From the NCBI GenBank assembly GCA_019232725.1, contig JAFANK010000307.1, forward strand, positions 1 through 17,954: a stretch of 17,954 nt of DNA, given 5' to 3'. The translations under genes were made by a program, and so were the position numbers. Origin of the DNA: Vulcanimicrobiota bacterium (lineage in GTDB: Bacteria > Vulcanimicrobiota > Vulcanimicrobiia > Eremiobacterales > Eremiobacteraceae). Below the pieces are notes generated by a model. The model did not search any database. It saw nothing but the letters and a program-made list of their open reading frames with translations, and was not told the origin of the DNA. Positions 15,115 through 17,954 of this stretch are shown here, in pieces (the first letter of the stretch is position 1; every line of letters starts with the position of its first letter).

Positions 15115-15804
15115 AATTGGTTGCGCGGCTTGCGGCCGAGCACCTCTGATCACAAGCCATAGCATAAATGCGACCTCGCCGAAGAGCGCGGGCTGCGAGT
15201 ACGCGAATGCGGCGTCTTGGTATTGCGGTACGAGTGTTCCCACAAGCCACAAGACCACGTATGCCAGCCCATTGATGAAAAGCCAAACGCCCAGCAGGCG
15301 CGGCAGGAAGCGTGACTTATATGTCAGCGCTGCTAACGGGAAGAGCCAGAGACCCCAGAGCAGTTCCGCCGCGGTATTCTGTTCATCGTGCAGATGAAGG
15401 AACAGCATGACGAGCGCGTCGCGCTGCGGCTTATCGAATACCGATAAGAAATCGCCCCGTACCGCCATGAGCGCACCGGCATCGCTGACGACATTGACGA
15501 AGTACAAGACTGCCGGCATGATGCCGCCGACGATCACGACGAGGACGGCGAGGTTGTTATCGACGCCCTTGAAGAGCTGGTAAAGAGCGAGCACGAGGAA
15601 CACCAGGACCACCGCTCCGGCAAGATCGGTGACCATACCGAGACGGAACAAGCCCTCGTGCGTGGCGATATTGTTCGCCGTAGCGCTTGGGTTGCCGTGC
15701 ACGAAGAGCTTGCTCGGGATGTACACGAGGCTTATGGGCCCGAGCAGCGTGAGGAACAAATACCAGAGGCCCGCGACCCTTCCAGGGTTAAGGGCCCTGG
15801 GCAT
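15100..15804 (-). CDS. DUF4386-family integral membrane protein
   Basis: 234 residues with six predicted transmembrane segments at about 9-31, 54-78, 84-106, 144-161, 168-193 and 204-220. The opening NPGRVAGLWYLFLTLLGPIS, the FRLGMVTDL segment and the central LHDEQNTAAELLWGLWLFPLA are characteristic of DUF4386 proteins, whose function is unknown. The start ATG shares its first base with the purF stop (TAATG, 15802-15806), so it is very likely translated by reinitiation after PurF. The 3' end overlaps the end of pepA on the other strand by 15 bp. No catalytic motif is visible. A link to purine metabolism is suggested only by the coupling. Confidence 0.85.
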   Translation of the reverse strand: MPRALNPGRVAGLWYLFLTLLGPISLVYIPSKLFVHGNPSATANNIATHEGLFRLGMVTDLAGAVVLVFLVLALYQLFKGVDNNLAVLVVIVGGIMPAVLYFVNVVSDAGALMAVRGDFLSVFDKPQRDALVMLFLHLHDEQNTAAELLWGLWLFPLAALTYKSRFLPRLLGVWLFINGLAYVVLWLVGTLVPQYQDAAFAYSQPALFGEVAFMLWLVIRGARPQAAQPISSAS

Positions 15805-17261
15805 TAGGACGGAACTTTTTCGGGCTCGCGCACTTTGCCGATGAGCTGCTCGTGGATGCCGTCCGGATACCGGCCGGTGAAGCAGCCCATGCAGAAATCC
15901 GTCCGTGGCCGGCCCGTCGCCGCCACGAGCCCTTCTTCGCTCAAATAGCCGAGCGAATCGGCGTTGATCGTCTTACAAATCTCCGGCACGCTGAAGTTGG
16001 CGGCGATGAGCTGCTCGTATGTCGCCGTGTCCACGCCCAAAAAGCATGGATGCCGCATCGGCGGACAGGTCAGCCGCACGTGCACCTCGCGTGCGCCGCA
16101 GCGGCGGAGTAGCGCGACCAGTTGGCGCGTGGTCGTCCCCCGCACGATCGAATCATCGACCAGCACCACGCGTTGGCCCTTGAGATTGGCGACCAGCGGA
16201 TTGAACTTCAGTTTGACGCCCTGCGAGCGCATGCTCTGGTCGGGTGAGATGAAGGTTCGGCCGATGTAGCGGTTCTTAATGAGCCCTTCGATATACGGCA
16301 GCCCGGCTTCGTCTGCATAGCCGATAGCGGCGGCCGTCGCGCTATCGGGCACCCCGATCACGATGTCCGCCTCGACCGGGTGTTCGCGCGCCACGTTGCG
16401 GCCCATCTGATAGCGTGCCAGATACAGCTCGTGTCCTGCGTACAGCGTGTCGGGCCGCGAGAAATAGATATATTCGAAGATGCAGTTCGCGGGCTTATGC
16501 ACCGTCGGGACCTTGCGAGAACGCAGGCCGCGCTCATCAATGATGATCAACTCACCGGGCTCGACCTCGCGCAAGAACTCGGCACCGACCGTGTTGAGCG
16601 CGCACGACTCTGACGCGATCATCCAACCCTCACCGTAGCGGCCGACGCACAACGGCCGGACGCCCCAGGGATCGCGGAATCCGAAGAGTTGGCGCTCGGT
16701 GGCCAAGACGATGGAGAACGCCCCGATACACGCTTGCATGAGTTCGGCGATCCGGTCTTCCATATCGCCGTGCGGCATGTGGGTGAGTAGCTTGGCCATC
16801 ACGTCGGAGTCGGAATCGGTGGCTTCCGCGATCTGCGGCGGCAGCCGCTTGCGCAGTGCCGGCGTGTTCACGAGATTGCCGTTGTGCGCGAGCGCGAACG
16901 TGCCCACTTCGCTTGTCTCAAGCAGCGGCTGCGCATTGTACACGACCGAGGAACCGGTCGTGGAGTACCGCGTGTGGCCGACCGAGAGGTAGCCGGGCAG
17001 GCCGGTTAAGACATCTTCAGTGAAGATCTGCGAAAGCAACCCCATCTGCTTGAAGACGCGCAGTTCTGTGCCGTCGGAGACGGCGATGCCGGCGCTTTCT
17101 TGACCGCGATGCTGCAGAGCGTAGAGCGCGAAATAGGTGACGCGTGCGACGTCCTCTCCGGGAGCAAAAAAGCCGCACACGCCACAGTGGTCGTGCACGG
17201 CATCTTCGCTGCCGGCCGGCTTAGGGACATAGGGTGTGGGAAGTTTCGCCTCCGGGTACAT
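15804..17261 (-). CDS. purF: Amidophosphoribosyltransferase, iron-sulfur type
   Basis: 485 residues; first committed step of purine synthesis, PRPP plus glutamine to phosphoribosylamine. A 25-residue propeptide precedes the Ntn nucleophile C26 (HDHCGVCGF), which must be exposed by cleavage. The glutaminase domain shows ALQHRGQESAGIA, GHTRYSTTG and AHNGNLVN. The transferase domain has the PRPP loop VVLVDDSIVRGTT (365-377). Cysteines C260, C406 (HPCFLGVDT), C457 and C460 (FCMGCFTGRYP) are those that bind the oxygen-sensitive 4Fe-4S cluster in the B. subtilis-type enzyme, so a cluster is expected. ATG 17261 is chosen over TTG 17270 because TAAGG lies nine bases before it. It is downstream of purD by 53 bp and coupled to the DUF4386 gene. 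Confidence 0.97.
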   Translation of the reverse strand: MYPEAKLPTPYVPKPAGSEDAVHDHCGVCGFFAPGEDVARVTYFALYALQHRGQESAGIAVSDGTELRVFKQMGLLSQIFTEDVLTGLPGYLSVGHTRYSTTGSSVVYNAQPLLETSEVGTFALAHNGNLVNTPALRKRLPPQIAEATDSDSDVMAKLLTHMPHGDMEDRIAELMQACIGAFSIVLATERQLFGFRDPWGVRPLCVGRYGEGWMIASESCALNTVGAEFLREVEPGELIIIDERGLRSRKVPTVHKPANCIFEYIYFSRPDTLYAGHELYLARYQMGRNVAREHPVEADIVIGVPDSATAAAIGYADEAGLPYIEGLIKNRYIGRTFISPDQSMRSQGVKLKFNPLVANLKGQRVVLVDDSIVRGTTTRQLVALLRRCGAREVHVRLTCPPMRHPCFLGVDTATYEQLIAANFSVPEICKTINADSLGYLSEEGLVAATGRPRTDFCMGCFTGRYPDGIHEQLIGKVREPEKVPS

Positions 17262-17270
17262 CTCCTTCAA

Positions 17271-17275
17271 CCTTA
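17271..17275 (-). promoter_or_regulatory. Shine-Dalgarno deciding the purF start
   Basis: On the minus strand this reads TAAGG, nine bases before ATG 17261. A second AAGGAG directly abuts the ATG and is too close to serve it. The site favours the ATG over the in-frame TTG at 17270. Confidence 0.55.
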
Positions 17276-17314
17276 CCGGAAAGCCGGAGCACTGTCAACG
17301 CGCGGCGGACGCGG

Positions 17315-17954
17315 CTACGGCCTTGTGACGGCGAACGTCCGGGCGGCGATGTCGGAACGGTAGCGCAGGCGCACGCCGGACGGCAGCGCTGCGACGTAAC
17401 GCTCGACGGCGTTATATGCGTCACGGCGGGCAGTAGCCATGTCAGCACCGCGTGCGCAGATGGTCAAAACGCGGCCGCCGCTCGCATTCACGCGGCCATT
17501 TTCGGTTGCTGAGCCGCCCCAGAATGCCATCACCTGCTCGGAAGAGGCGCTGAAAAGCGGCAATCCGTTGACGCTGGTCGAGGCCTGTGGATAACCGTCG
17601 CTCGTCAAGACGACGCCGACGCATGCGTCGTCACCGAACGAGGGAGCGACGGTATCGGTCAAGGCGCCCATTGCAGCGGACGCCAGCAGCTCGCACAGAT
17701 CGGACCGCAAGCGCGGCAGCACCACTTGTGTTTCCGGATCGCCAAAGCGGGCATTGAACTCGAGCACCGAGGGGCCACGATCCGTCATCATGAGCCCAGC
17801 GTAGAGGCAACCGCGGTAGTCCAAGCCTTCTGCGCGCAAGCCTGCGAGCGCCGGCTGGAGCACGACCTCGTGCACGCGCCGAATGGCCGCCTCGTCGAAG
17901 ACGTTCTGGGCTGGTGAATAGGCTCCCATCCCACCGGTATTGGGGCCAGTATCG
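17315..17954 (-). CDS. purD: Phosphoribosylamine-glycine ligase, C-terminal half (cut by window edge)
   Basis: The last 212 residues of GAR synthetase, an ATP-grasp ligase joining phosphoribosylamine and glycine. The reading frame enters from the right edge with DTGPNTGGMGAYSPA, a hallmark PurD motif in the ATP-grasp domain. It continues with YRGCLYAGLMMTD, VLEFNARFGDPETQ (metal-binding acid and Asn residues) and the C-terminal barrel domain starting near ACVGVVLTSDGYPQ. The stop TAG is at 17315-17317. Roughly the N-terminal half is missing because the window ends, not because the gene is broken. It is upstream of purF on the same strand and its product is made one step after PurF's. Confidence 0.96.
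   Translation of the reverse strand, partial: DTGPNTGGMGAYSPAQNVFDEAAIRRVHEVVLQPALAGLRAEGLDYRGCLYAGLMMTDRGPSVLEFNARFGDPETQVVLPRLRSDLCELLASAAMGALTDTVAPSFGDDACVGVVLTSDGYPQASTSVNGLPLFSASSEQVMAFWGGSATENGRVNASGGRVLTICARGADMATARRDAYNAVERYVAALPSGVRLRYRSDIAARTFAVTRP

Noticed and set aside
1..17954. Mobile element, phage, CRISPR, tRNA or defence system
   Set aside because: Every stretch is covered by recognisable or ordinary genes; no transposase, integrase, direct-repeat array, cloverleaf or toxin-antitoxin-like pair was seen by eye.

Overview
The window is a compact, GC-rich bacterial chromosome segment. It holds 16 protein-coding genes, two of them cut by the window ends, with almost no non-coding DNA. 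Signal peptides, an HdeA/HdeB-like periplasmic protein, a glycine-zipper envelope protein and a LolA-like protein point to a two-membrane (diderm) bacterium. The mix of GTG and ATG starts, TGS-less ThrRS, an iron-sulfur type PurF and a secreted GH92 mannosidase with a YVTN propeller would fit a poorly cultured soil phylum such as Eremiobacterota (WPS-2) or a relative. That placement is a guess and cannot be settled from the sequence alone. No tRNA, rRNA, CRISPR array, insertion sequence, phage gene or recognisable defence system was seen.

Layout. (1) 1-1767, minus strand: a probable small operon read from the cupin gene leftwards, namely cupin, CopD/DUF2269-like membrane protein, SAM-dependent methyltransferase, and the first 21 codons of an NTF2/SnoaL-like protein. 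(2) 1873-5382, plus: one very large secreted GH92 alpha-mannosidase-type enzyme followed by an Ig-like domain and a seven-blade YVTN beta-propeller. (3) 5392-6385, minus: a two-gene envelope operon, HdeA/HdeB-like and then a glycine-zipper protein, overlapping by 11 bp. (4) 6533-10132, plus: LolA-like exported protein, thrS without its TGS domain, and tsaD. (5) 10135-13302, minus: purM, purN and pyk, tightly packed or overlapping. (6) 13474-15114, plus: leucyl aminopeptidase pepA. (7) 15100-17954, minus: purD (C-terminal half only), purF and a DUF4386 membrane protein.

How the genes fit together. purD, purF, purM and purN encode steps 1, 2, 3 and 5 of de novo purine synthesis and all lie on one strand, but the divergent pepA splits them into two transcription units. 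Pyruvate kinase is translationally coupled to purN (GTGA overlap), and a DUF4386 membrane protein is coupled to purF (TAATG). thrS and tsaD are one base apart and both use threonine in tRNA metabolism: ThrRS charges tRNA-Thr, and TsaD installs t6A on ANN-decoding tRNAs. The left third is accessory and envelope-related; the right two thirds are housekeeping.

Limits. I see no clearly new multi-gene system. The most interesting points are unusual architectures and couplings of known families: GH92 with a propeller, a PurN with a 17-residue longer active-site region, TGS-less ThrRS beside tsaD, and small membrane or glycolytic genes coupled to purine genes. There is no gene-free stretch longer than 300 bp. 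The longest gaps are 13303-13473, 6386-6532 and 1768-1872, all divergent gene starts in which I could not identify a convincing promoter.
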